This document shows, one piece after another, positions 1 to 10,639 of a DNA stretch of 64,000 nt (positions are counted from its first letter, which is position 1; every line of letters starts with the position of its first letter). Location of the stretch: positions 1,268,348 to 1,332,347 of the forward strand of contig SCFE01000067.1 in the NCBI GenBank assembly GCA_004352715.1. Direction: 5' to 3'. The notes under the pieces are model-generated. The model was not told the origin of the DNA and made no database searches. It saw only the letters and a program-made list of their open reading frames with translations. This DNA comes from Hofstenia miamia. Taxonomy: Eukaryota; Xenacoelomorpha; Acoela. The position numbers and the translations under genes are program-made.

Positions 1-1520
1 TGTTTTGAAGAAAAAAGATTATTTGATTATTTCCAATGAAAACAAATGTCCTGGCAATAATTGCAAAGGTATTGCGCACACTTAATAAACTTTTTATCGG
101 AGAAAATTACCAAGCCTGAAAACTTTTTTCGTTGGTTTGTCTTAATGAATAAAAATTTGAAAATTATGATTTAAAATTTATTTTCAATGTATTCACCCAA
201 GGTAATTTCCTAAGTCACGAATGCGATTTCGCTTGATCTCAGCTCGTATTTAAGTAAAATATATCAAAAAGAAATAAATTGGTTACGTATATTTTGTAAT
301 ATCCTCAATTTTCGATTATTCAATTTTTGAATAACATGTCAATTATACTTGCTTAAATGGTTGAGTTAAAAGATCGCTTATTCGCTAAATTGTATATTAT
401 GACTCGAAAGAATGATGCTGTTTTGTTGATGGTTTCGTCTATTTAAATTGAGCTTTTCTCAAATAATTTTGAATTTAATAAGAGATATTTAGACAAACAA
501 ATACGTCAATGGTAATTAATAAGAGAATGCAGTTTCCAAGTACAGTAAAAAGTTATCTAGTCATTTGCCTCGTTGGGTGTAAAAACTAAAATCATGTGCT
601 AGAACAGGCTATTATGGAACATCGTCTTCATGCATAGTTAGAAAATCTGTTATGCTATATACTAGTATATATTTTTCTCAAGAAACTTTGAAGTTGTACG
701 TTTCTTAAAAGGCAATATTGAAAAACTTAACCCAAAAATGAAATGTCAACTAGTAATCTAGCTTTGCTACTCAACACACATATTTCTACGGTAAACAAAT
801 ATTCTACTTCAAATAAGTCTAAAATTTTCGCTTAAATATTCATATTTTGATGATGCTTCTAAATATATGTCAATAATGTATTTTTGTACTATTTTACATA
901 AATACGAGTTAAGAGCGTCCAAAAACCATATATTTGACTTGGCCTATTAATTTAGGCAAACTCATAGAAATTAATTTAAAATCACAATTAAATTTTTTGC
1001 ATTTGATGATTTCAAAAACGGCGCCAGCGCCTTTTTTAATTTTTACATATATTTCATCTGTAGGATATACTAGTCTAGTTGGCGGGGGGGGGTATCACAG
1101 GGTCTTTTGAGATTTACAGACTTAAAATATTTAGATTTTTTATGTTTCAAAATATTTATTATTACAGATCTAAATTAAATATTAAACCTCAAGATAATTC
1201 GGGTTACATCGAAATATGTTTAAAAGTTCCATTAAGATCTAGGCAAGCTATTGTGTATTCGATATTTTTTAAAATAGTTTTTTGCCATTTTTCATTCACA
1301 CGGCCTTAGGAACAATGATATATTTACGCGATCATTGATTTAATGGATGCTACAAAATTAGATTTTCCAGGATCGCCTTTCTCATAAACAATAACTGCTC
1401 ACTATTTGTATATATTCAGTAAAAATGGATTGCTTTAAGCAAATATTTAGAAATTAGAAATTATCTTTATTTCAGAATGACACACATCAAACTGACTAAA
1501 TTCACAAACAATCATAAAAT
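1..1520. other. AT-rich non-coding stretch, nothing recognised
   Basis: No open frame of convincing composition, no splice-consistent exon and no recognisable repeat. It contains a short poly-G tract near 1082-1091. The only longer open frame (1079-1309) has a composition like random AT-rich DNA. Confidence 0.5.
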
Positions 1521-2560
1521 TCACTTTACTTGCAGAGTTATTTGCGGCATTTCATGGACGTGATAGCTCTGGTGTGGTCTTCCTTTCGTGTAGGTGTTTT
1601 TGGCAAGGGTTGGAGACTTGGGAAGTAGATAATGCAAATAGGGAAGTATCTTGAACTTGCGTAAGGAGTAACCTTGTGCCTTTAACTTATTTAGAAGGAA
1701 CATTTTGCTTCTGCATTTTCGTAGAAGCCTTGAGACATGTTCTTCAATGACAAGGCATTATCAATGTACACTCAAAGGATTTTAATGGCTCGAAAGAGTT
1801 TGCCAGAGGGGTATTGTGTAGTAGTCAAAAGAGAGCTAGCCCTAGAAAGAATCATTTCAGCCGTTTTTTCGTTCATCGATAGGTTGTTGTTATTACACCA
1901 GTCTTTCACAACGCAGAGCACTTCTTGGGCCCTGTCTTGACCACGCGTTCCACTCAGTAGGATTGTAGCATCATCTGCGTATTTTACTAAAAAGACATCA
2001 TCTCGGTTCAAAACAAGATCATCATATAATAAGTTGAATAAGATTGGCCCCATAATAGAGCCTTGGGGTATACCAGCGTTTGTGCTGAGAAGTCGCGAAT
2101 GTCGCCCATTGAAGTCAACAAATTGTGTCCTGTCTAGAAGGAAGTCGCAAACTAGATTGAACACATAAGGCGAGATATTCAGTTTACGAAGAGAGTTAAC
2201 CATCTGATCGCGCGGCACTCGCTCAAACGCTTTACTGAGATCAATCGCAATTACCCTGACGTAATCATACGATTAAATCATATCCTTTGCTTTATTGATT
2301 ATGCGAAGAGAGCCATTTCTGTCGTTGACGACTTTCTGAAACTGAATTGATTCCGCTTCAGTGTGGCATTGTAGGCTTTGGAGATGAACTTGTCATATAT
2401 CATTCTCTCTAAGTGCCTCGACAGGATTGGCGTTACAGATACAGGTCTCAGGTCAGTAACAGACTTCACTTTTGAGCGTTTCGGAATAGGAACGACTCTG
2501 GATACTTTGAATGAATTATTTATAATTTAACAGACGGTACGAGGAACAAGTTCGCATACA
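1521..2560 (-). pseudogene. LINE reverse transcriptase remnant (CR1/jockey-like)
   Basis: The minus strand encodes a non-LTR reverse transcriptase palm region. Reading from high to low coordinates, a segment with IAIDLSKAFERVPRDQMV (the A-box pattern with a catalytic Asp) precedes AGIPQGSIMGPILFN (the GIPQGS box) and KYADDATILL (the catalytic YADD box). A tail lies at 1521-1703. The part from 2218 down to 1772 is one open frame of 148 codons. The N-terminal part above 2220 and the tail are in other frames or carry stops, so the copy is dead. ORF1 and the endonuclease domain are not seen. CR1 and jockey clades share these motifs, so the clade is an inference. Confidence 0.8.
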
Positions 2561-2955
2561 TTTGAAAGACCAAATGGACATGTTTATTAAAGCTTTGTGG
2601 GTATTGGTTTGCCCGCGGGTACCCATTTTTTCCCGGTCGTACTCACGATTACGGTCGGGTACGTGTACAAATTTAATAAGTCATGTAAAATTACTAATAA
2701 AATTGGAAAATTTTAATGTCTATTTAGTGGACTACTCTCGAAGGTAAATTACAATTGGTGCAATTGCAAGTAAAAATGCTGTTACTGACAACATTATCGA
2801 TGTAGTTCCTGTGTATAATTGGCTCACTAAAAAGCTTAAGGAATTCTATTCAGTGGTTGTTGATTGTGAAGTTAATGAATACCAATCATTGAAAGTTTTC
2901 AAAAGAAAAGTTTGGCATCATAATCAACACAGATTTCCTAGATTATCGATTTTTG
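2561..2955. other. Non-coding, GC-rich repeat scrap
   Basis: Contains a short GC-rich stretch (about 2605-2665) with alternating GGGTACC/CGGTCG-like words, resembling the one at about 57715-57790. It is probably the end of an old DNA element. A short open stretch around 2760-2940 is unrecognised. Confidence 0.3.
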
Positions 2956-2963
2956 CTCGTGGA

Positions 2964-3262
2964 TAGGGCCCGGCGGTAAGAACATTTTGGGTGCCAGTTC
3001 GGTATCACACAAAATACCACGGTATCGGTTCGGTATCCGTACGACTATGAAAAGTCAATAGTATACATATACATATATAAGCCTCTAACAGAAATGTTTC
3101 AAGATTTCATAATGACCTGCAGGCTTGCACACAATACACATAGACTACTCCTAAATATAATATCGATCAATTTTTCAGGCAAGATACCGCGGTATTGGTA
3201 TTTTTCGGTGTTGTCAAACAACCACGGTATCGCTTTCGTTATCACCATACTGCCGGGCTCTA
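2964..3262. mobile_element. hAT-type MITE with TIRs and 8-bp TSD
   Basis: The element begins TAGGGCCCGGCGGTA and ends CTGCCGGGCTCTA, whose reverse complement is TAGAGCCCGGCAG, giving a terminal inverted repeat of about 13-15 bp. The flanks are ctcgtgga (2956-2963) and atcgtgga (3263-3270), an 8-bp target-site duplication with one mismatch. The interior is rich in GGTATCG/CCGCGGTAT words, which are common in hAT-type non-autonomous elements. There is no coding capacity. Confidence 0.7.
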
Positions 3263-3269
3263 ATCGTGG

Positions 3270-3790
3270 ATGTCATGCTATTCTAGCTACACAAAACAAG
3301 ACTGAACGAGGCTTTAGTGCCACCAAAAACACTCTTAAAAGTAAACGAACTGCATTTTTAACATAACAAGTCTGTGAATTGTTAGTCATAAAAAGCAATT
3401 TGATGGATTTTTATTTTTCTATTTGTGTGTATTATTATAGTTTGCATTATTGTTTTCATTGTTTATTTATTTTGTTATAATTTGTTTTACTTCCTAGAAA
3501 ACCTGAGTAATTTACTTCTATATTAGTAAGCGTTTAAACTCATTAGTAAAAAATATTTTATATTATCAATAATTCACGTTGTTTTTGCAAAATTAACATT
3601 ACAAAATAGAATATTTAAGAATCACCAATATAAAATTGTTTTTTAAAAAGAACGAAAATCAATACATATAAAATTAACATTAAATTGATTATTTTTTTGG
3701 GCGATCGATACTGAAAAACTTGTACAATGGTTGAGATGCTGAGGATAACACTATTTAATGAGTTTGTGTTCCAGATGTCACAGATTAGAC
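3270..3790. other. AT-rich non-coding
   Basis: No gene, exon or recognisable repeat. It lies between the hAT-type MITE and the LINE C-terminal remnant. Confidence 0.4.
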
Positions 3791-3795
3791 AAGAA

Positions 3796-4640
3796 TTACT
3801 TAAACCCTAACCACCATATCTTGATAAAAGAAGTGTAGCATTTCCCCGCTGTAAAACTACTGAAAATTGCTGGAAAAAATATGTAGAAATCGTATTCAGA
3901 TCGCAAAAGGCACTTCTGGCAAAAGACATAAAATACATCTTGAAGAATACTTTGATAGCAATTGGTGACTATCCTCCTAAAGCTTCCACTGATAGTGGTA
4001 TGAAGGATATACCAGCAGCTTAACATGATTCTACGTATTTAGTAAGCTTTCGGTTGTCTGAAAGTTCCAGAGCATGATCAGCATTAGTACCCGCAAGAGA
4101 AACAATCAAAGGCCTCAGTGAACTAATTACAGTCACGTCTAGAGCGGCTGGTCGGCCAGAAGACCAGCATGGCAAAAAGATGTCCTCAGGACGAGCACGA
4201 GACTCAGTGNNNNNNNNNNNNNNNNNNNNNNNNNNNNNNNNNNNNNNNNNNNNNNNNNNNNNNNNNNNNNNNNNNNNNNNNNNNNNNNNNNNNNNNNCCA
4301 GAAGACCAGCATGGCAAAAAGATGTCCCCAGGACGAGCACGAGACTCAGTGAGGTTAGACTTTTCAAGCACAGGAGACAAAGCACATTTCGAAGCAGTTG
4401 AAAAAATAGCGTCCCTGAGTCGATCATGAGGCGCAATTCTTTCACCATCAACCGCGCAGGACATGGCATGATCACCGAATAAATCCAAAGGCTTAAAGCA
4501 TTTTGGACATTTTTTGTCATCATTAATTAAGGGGATGCCAAGCCGATAACAAAGCAAAATTCGGAATTCTGCAGGAGCAAAGGAAAGACCAAGTGTTTTC
4601 AAGGGCCAAACCAATCCCCACTTCCTAGTATGGAACAAGA
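3796..4640 (-). pseudogene. LINE C-terminus with zinc knuckle and restriction-like endonuclease
   Basis: The minus-strand frame contains PAEFRILLCYRLGIPL, then a CCHC-type knuckle (CPKC ... GDHAMSC), then RPGDIFLPCW ... PAALDVTVISS. That last block is the PD-(D/E)xK-like endonuclease region seen at the C-terminus of many invertebrate LINEs. After a stop at 4020, a continuation related to SFIPLSVEALGG ... LQRGNATLLLSRYGG is found down to about 3796, broken by frameshifts. An N run (4210-4297) interrupts the frame, and the ~48 bp on either side of it are nearly identical. I infer unmerged contig ends, not a real duplication. The copy is non-functional. Confidence 0.75.
4210..4297. other. Assembly gap with duplicated flanks
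   Basis: The N run is bracketed by the same ~48-bp sequence (about 4160-4209 and 4298-4351) with one or two differences. Confidence 0.85.
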
Positions 4641-5020
4641 GAGAAGTTTTGCTTTATCGCGAGGAGATAAACTGGCAGATAAACAAGTATTCCGGCTAAG
4701 TTACTCTAAAAGTGAACAAATAGGCTTTTGTGCTTCTGGGGCCATGTGTAAAGGCATTTCAGACAACGCTAGTCCTTTGCTATAAAGTTCTTGCAAACAC
4801 TGATGTGTATATATATCAACAATTTTAATCTAGAAAGTTCCAAATGGTAATACGACGACCTGAAATTCCATGACGCAAACTTCAAAACTTACACAACGTA
4901 TTTAGTGCATTCAATACTGCATTTGATTTGGTTCAAACTCCTTCTCTTTGATTTCTCAATTTTCAATTTAAAATTTTGTTGATTAAATTTTCGCTGTAAA
5001 ATTTATATAATCAGCCATTC

Positions 5021-5044
5021 ATATATATATATATATATATATAT
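5021..5044. repeat. (AT)n microsatellite
   Basis: Uninterrupted AT dinucleotide tract of about 24 bp. Confidence 0.95.
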
Positions 5045-5293
5045 GTTTATATAAATTGCAGACTTTTTGTTTGAAGTCAAAGAATGATCAAGAGAGAAAC
5101 AGTACAATGAATGTCCGGACGCACCAAGGGGAGGTTGTTGTGACGGTTGTTTATCGCAACATAATATCAAATTAACTGCATCATCTCTCTTAAATTGAAG
5201 ACACAAACGGACAATGAAAATTTTTGTAGCTATAAATTTATATTTTTCTCTCAATATAAACTGGAAACTTTATTTGTCTCATTACATAAATTG

Positions 5294-5770
5294 ATTATCC
5301 ACCATATACCGTCAGATTTGAATTGCACTTGTGAATCTCGATTTTCGTTTGAGTTTTATCTTCCATTTCGTTGATTGTGGCATAGTTAAGAACATTGTAT
5401 TCAGCTCCCGACGCGACCTTCATTTTAATGGAGATCTCTCCCATTTTAACAATACCAATTATATCGTTACATTTTTGTTGGCGTGCTTTAATCTTGCCAC
5501 ATTGCTTGCGACATTGGATACATTCAAATGATGGATCATTTCTTACTATGTCGTTCTTTTTAAGATTCAGAGAGATTGTACAATAGCTTCTTCCGGACCT
5601 CTACAGAAATTGAGAGTTTTTAGTAGATCAATGTTAGATTCACTTAGGAATCATTTTTGGTGCTGCCTGTATTCAATAGTAAGGATCATTCTATTGCAGA
5701 TCATGCTGTCTTGGAGCATTACGAAGTTACACTTCTTAGCTCGTGTTCTAAAAGTGTTTAAGTACATTAT
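5294..5770 (-). pseudogene. Ty3/gypsy gag-protease remnant, protease active site lost
   Basis: The minus strand shows the end of a retrotransposon gag and the start of its protease. RTRAKKCNFVMLQDSMI ... LSESNIDLLKTLNFC fits the usual gag pattern (CxFG..xDSMIRDRIV..LL.E..L.L.K....CR). After a frameshift near 5580 comes FECIQCRKQCG, in the position of a CCHC-knuckle region, followed by ISIKMKVASGAEYNVL ... NSNLTVYGG, which matches a retropepsin fold. Where an active retropepsin has Asp-Thr/Ser-Gly, this copy has Ala-Ser-Gly. At least one stop and one frameshift are present. The family call comes from motif pattern alone. Confidence 0.65.
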
Positions 5771-7195
5771 TAACGGTTTACATTGGTTAACTTTCATGTT
5801 AATGTCAATTACTAAGTCAAAATTTTTTCCTTATAATAAGAGATTTTCCAAAACAAATAGAAATTTTGTATTCATATTTACCAGTTTTTTACTGAGCTCC
5901 CTGTAGATAGAACCAGAGTCGACCATATTATTCAATTTAACAGATTCATTTAACAGAAACTAGAAAATATTTTTTACCATTGTGTTTAAAAGATTTCTAA
6001 CTAAACTTTTGTTATTAACAGAAAATAGAGGTAAATATTGTACATTGTAATGCCAAAAGTCTTGTACAAATAGCATCGCAATCAAGAAGGTTTTTTCGAT
6101 TTTTGGCAAAAAGTTATGCTTTTGAAAAGAATTCGTTCACCATTTTGAAAAATCTTCTTTCAAAAAGCAAATATTGCTTTTTCTGTGCTGTGCTAACTGA
6201 AAGTTTCATTATTCATTTGAGTTTCTTACTCGTTTGAAAATGTCATACATCATTTAATGACATTCAACAAAGTGCTAATATCATAATAGAATAACAGATC
6301 TGTTAAATATACATTATCATCACTGATTATAACATGTCCATTTAATTTTTTTTCGTTAGTATATAAATAAATAGTTTTAGTAGCATTTTCCTAACGCATT
6401 AATAGCTTGGGTAGATTTTATCTTTAGTTTGTTGGGCTTAATTAAGTATTAAGTTTTACTTAATTGCTATATTTAATCATTATAAAATCGTCTTTAGTTT
6501 TTCTTTATATTTTTTTACATAAAATCATTGTTTAACTATAGTTAGCTACGTCAACACTGATAATAAATTCACCGACTTTCAATTTCAGATAAAATTTAAT
6601 TCAGAATTTAATATTTTAGGAAGTAATCATTTAATTAGGTTGTGACATTCTGACACAATTTTTACAGATAATTAATTCTGTTATAAAATTTTCTAAAATT
6701 GGTTTTTTTGTATCATTATATGGAATAATATAAATAATTTTTCGATTGAATAATAAATTGAATGGATTATATCGTCTTTTATAAATCCTCTGTTTCTTTC
6801 TATTTTAAGGCTTTCGTACTAGCACGTACCCCAATGAATGTCAAATTTGCTAGTGTTACCTGATAAATATGCAAACCATATAAATTTTGAATAACATAAT
6901 ATTTAAATAATGGGAAGTTTCACAAAATACACAATATTAATAGATTAATAATGCTTATACTTTAATCCAGGTCGTATGTCACATGTGTTAATGATCGCAT
7001 TGAGTTTTATAGTAGAAAATTTTGTTTGTTTTTGCATGAAAATGTGAAATGAAGACTGGTTATTGGATAAATTTGACAAAAATTGTTTTAAATTCAAAGA
7101 AAAAACTAATTTTCATAAATTTAGTATAAAATTTAGATTTTTCTATTTCAAACACATGAATAGTTTTAATCACATTTTTTAAAATAAAGGGGAAG
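5771..7195. other. AT-rich non-coding stretch
   Basis: Very AT-rich. No spliceable exon, transposon motif or terminal repeat recognised. The low-complexity composition gives only chance open frames. Confidence 0.45.
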
Positions 7196-7374
7196 CACGC
7201 TTACCCATTGTGTCCAGATCCCAGGACTTCCAAACTGCCAATAGCCAGCTTGGGGTTAACCAAAAAACACTTACGCCTCCGTAAACTTGCGAAGAAAACG
7301 TTGTGCATTGAACTGTATACAGCCCAGAACCAATACTTATTTAGAAACGGTGATGGCCTGCAAAAGTACACAAA

Positions 7375-7382
<8 letters not shown>

Positions 7383-7418
<36 letters not shown>

Positions 7419-7661
7419 NNNNNNNNNNNNNNNNNNNNNNNNNNNNNNNNNNNNNNNNNNNNNNNNNNNNNNNNNNNNNNNNNNNNNNNNNNNNNNNNNN
7501 NNNNNNNNNNNNNNNNNNNNNNNNNNNNNNNNNNNNNNNNNNNNNNNNNNNNNNNNNNNNNNNNNNNNNNNNNNNNNNNNNNNNNNNNNNNNNNNNNNNN
7601 NNNNNNNNNNNNNNNNNNNNNNNNNNNNNNNNNNNNNNNNNNNNNNNCCCCCCCCCCCCCC
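7383..7661. repeat. (AT)n microsatellite, gap, poly-C tract
   Basis: An (AT)n run (7383-7416) leads into an N run (7419-7647), followed directly by a run of about 14 C. The microsatellite probably caused the gap. Confidence 0.9.
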
Positions 7662-8640
7662 AATGATCACCTGGCGCCTATTCCAGGAGAGCATTACAAA
7701 AAAAATTACCGCATAAAACAATGAATTTGCAATTGTATTAATAACTATATATCAGTTCTAAAAGTAGTGAAATGTGCGAACTTTTCAAATCATAAATGTC
7801 ATAAACAAAAATGATTTTACAAAGATATAATAATAACACGGAAATTTATAGTGCATTAGAAATCACGAATGGCCAGGAAAATCAGCATTGATGTCATTCA
7901 TTTACCCGCCAAATCAATATCATTACAGCACTTTGCTTTGTTATTAGCAGTTCATGCTACTACATTTATACAATACAGTTGGAAGTGGGTATAATTTTAG
8001 ATTATTTTAGTGGCTGAAGCAGTTAGACGTAAACCAGCCAAGCTCATACTGTGTCATGTGCACAACACGCCATCCTGGTTGAACCTGTTTATGAGCCTGG
8101 TGTTGCAAAGGGGCTCATCAACGCTAGACAAAAGCTATGGAACATGGGCATTAGTTTACTAATGCTTATGGCCAACAAGAAACATAGTTTCTTAGCCTTA
8201 ATAATGGCTGCATACAGTTAGGTGAGAAATGTAGTTATAGTTACTATATTTAATTGCATTTATCTTTAAAACGCTTCTCATTACCAGTTAAATTAAGCTG
8301 AGATGACTATTTATATATTAGAATCAAACAATTTGATTTAGCTGTTAGAATCGGCTTACTTTTTTTTACTAGATGGACAGGGTTTAAATTTTTTGTACCT
8401 TCAGATATTATTAAATAATACACATAGTTTATGGCTTGGATAATCCCAACAACAAAAATATTTATGTAGGTTGTGAACCGGGTCAGGCCAAAAGTTAATG
8501 AACTGCTGGCTGAACTAATCTTGCAAAAGTGTATTTTAATTATTTTACTATTTGACACATAGTCATGATCTGCCCTCACCTGCATTATTGGATGAAGAGA
8601 TAATAAAATTCTAGATTCTCCTTCAAAGGCAATTAAATGC
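7662..8640. other. Non-coding, probable DNA-transposon interior
   Basis: Lies upstream of, and on the same strand as, the hAT C-terminal remnant. A slightly more GC-balanced part (about 8000-8200) may be a decayed piece of the same element, but I cannot identify a motif. Confidence 0.3.
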
Positions 8641-8643
8641 TGT

Positions 8644-8918
8644 CCTAGGGATTTATATTCGAATTTATTCCTTCTCCTCAATTACTCTGTACATTTAATG
8701 TAACTAGTTGTGAATGTGAAAGATCTGCTAGTGTTTTGCGTAGACTTCATAATTATGCAAGGTCAACTATGACAACTGCTCGATTGTTAGATTTGGTTCT
8801 TATCCACGATTTTCCTCATAACATTGATGCCATTATAAACAAATTTTCTTATCTACATCGGCGAAAAAATACAGCTCAAGAAAAGTATTTTTATGGACAG
8901 AATAAATTAGCAATGTAA
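8644..8918 (+). pseudogene. hAT transposase C-terminus (dimerisation region)
   Basis: The plus-strand open frame ends at 8918 and contains the segment PSPQLLCTFNVTSCECERSA, directly followed by SVLRRLHNYARSTMTTARL, then LLDLVLIHDF and IDAIINKF. The CECERSxSVLRRL...R.TM...RL.xL pattern is the conserved C-terminal dimerisation signature of hAT-family transposases and their domesticated ZBED/ZMYM1-like relatives. Upstream RNase H-like motifs are missing or decayed. No terminal repeats were located. It is a truncated remnant. Confidence 0.75.
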
Positions 8919-9000
8919 ATATAATACACATTTGAATTTTGTTATATTTTTATTCACTCCCTACAAAAATTGTCAAATAAGAAAATTGAACAGAAGATAT

Positions 9001-9053
9001 NNNNNNNNNNNNNNNNNNNNNNNNNNNNNNNNNNNNNNNNNNNNNNNNNNNNN

Positions 9054-9087
<34 letters not shown>

Positions 9088-9118
9088 TATATATATATAT
9101 ATATATAAATATATATAT
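9001..9118. repeat. Gap plus interrupted (AT)n
   Basis: The N run (9001-9053) leads directly into (AT)n with a few interruptions up to 9118. It abuts the left LTR-like repeat. Confidence 0.9.
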
Positions 9119-9544
9119 TGTGGTTGTGGCATTGGCACCTAGAGATCGATGCTTACAGATCGAGCAGTTCCACCAACTCCTGCAAGGTGTGCCCAACAAT
9201 CGTTATTCCACTCTCATCTCCGGTTCCCACGTGTTCAAGCTTCCTACGTCAGCATTATTAATTAGTCATCTTATAGGCAGGTTGTATTGCGTTGTTTATT
9301 CTCTTTTGTATTAATAGGGCAAAAGTGTGAGCAATTGCTTAATAAAATTTTTAGTTTGTGCAGCTTAGTCTAAATATTTGCTATTACTAAATTTATATGA
9401 TCCTGAGCAGCTAAACTTCCGACGGAGATGAGGGGGACAATTCAGCTGTAGGTGGCTCAGCTGTCTTGTAACCATCATGCAGACTGTTCATATCCATGGT
9501 TTAGCTGAAGCATTCTTAGTTATACATTCTTGATGGCCACTAGT
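9119..9544 (+). repeat. LTR-like direct repeat, left copy
   Basis: About 90% identical over ~410 bp to 17325-17733, in the same orientation. Shared landmarks include TGCTTACAGATCGAGCAGTT, GCCTACGTCAGCATTATT (one difference here), GTTTATTCTCTTTTGTATTA, a polyadenylation hexamer AATAAA (9341-9346) and CTTCCGACGGAGATGAGGGG. This copy has an extra ~26 bp near 9506-9531. Length, orientation and the internal AATAAA fit a retrotransposon long terminal repeat. The two copies flank the gypsy pol region, although other elements are nested between them. Confidence 0.65.
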
Positions 9545-9549
9545 ACAGG

Positions 9550-10624
9550 GTCGCTCAAATTAATTGGACTAACTGTATTATAAAGTAAAAAATCCTTATT
9601 CTGAATGAAAAGCCTGTCATAATTTATTTTCTGCCATTTATCACGTTCTATGTCAAGCATGACTAATTAAACAATCACTGGAGCCATGATTGGCACTGAC
9701 GTCAATGCTTCAATTTATCACATTATTTAAATGTAGTACTAACTGTTTCATTATTTGTTTGTTTAAAACAATGAAAGACGTTTCTATTTCGATTTGTGAA
9801 TTGATTATTTCTCATCAGAGAATAATCAGTGAGATGGTAAAAATACCTCAATCCACTGTAAACAGAATAATTAAGCTGTATAAAAAACCGGAAAAGTTGA
9901 TTCTTGCAGAGAAGGTAAATGTGGAAGAAAGAAAAAATTATCATCTCAGACAAAACGCCTTTTGGCTCAAGTAAGTCAATCGAATCCAAGATACTGTGTG
10001 AGAGATATCCAAAAACTGACAGGTGGACCAGCTTTAAGTGTCACCATCAACACAATAAAGAGAAGTTTAACTGAAATCAATATGTTATGTCACTGACCAG
10101 TACCAGCACCAAAGCTCACATCAGCTCATATTGCAGTTTGTTATTCTTGGGGTTTAAAACTCCAAAATTGGACTCAAGATGACTAGAGCAGTGTTTTATT
10201 CTCCAATGAGACTGCAATTGAAATAAAAGCAGGGACTCCTCAGTATGTTCAGCGAAGGAAAGATTCAAAAATTCTACCAGAGCATACCAGGTCAGGAAGT
10301 TCGTTCAATGAAAAAGTATTGTTTTGGGGATTTATAACAATTAGAGGACCCGGAAAACTGGTGACAATCAACAGAACTATGAATGCAGAAAAATACAAGA
10401 CAATTTTGGAACAAAATGTATTAGTATTTATTGGAGCAAACAATTCGAATAGACCAGTGAATTTGAAAACAAACTTAATCACAATTACAGGCATACTGTT
10501 GGAAAAGTATGTTACCAAAAACAAATCCATTCTAATCTCCTCAGATGTAGGGACACAGAGCACCCAACTTAACATTCTCCTCCTAACAGTGGAGTCCCAC
10601 CCTCACTTACAACTGGAGGAATGA
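9550..10624 (+). pseudogene. Tc1-like transposase, broken
   Basis: The left end starts ACAGGGTCGCTCAAATTAAT, like a Tc1/mariner terminal repeat. An N-terminal helix-turn-helix is visible (ISEMVKIPQSTVNRIIKLY, 9690-9974 frame). From about 10192 a single frame gives VLFSNETAIEIKAGTPQYV, then EKVLFWGFITIRGPGKLVTI and NRTMNAEKYKTILEQNVL. These match the Tc1 catalytic core, but the expected first catalytic Asp (FSDE) is Asn here. The second half of the DDE domain and the right terminal repeat are missing, because gypsy sequence begins at about 10640. Several stops and frameshifts lie between 9980 and 10190. Dead copy. Confidence 0.8.
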
Positions 10625-10639
10625 AAATTGATAAACATC

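Noticed and set aside
8954-9314. Open frames on both strands over (AT)n and the LTR-like repeat
   Set aside because: YIYIYI translations of a dinucleotide repeat plus LTR sequence; not proteins. The same applies near 7.4, 18.0-18.4, 34.5, 38.2 and 56.9 kb.
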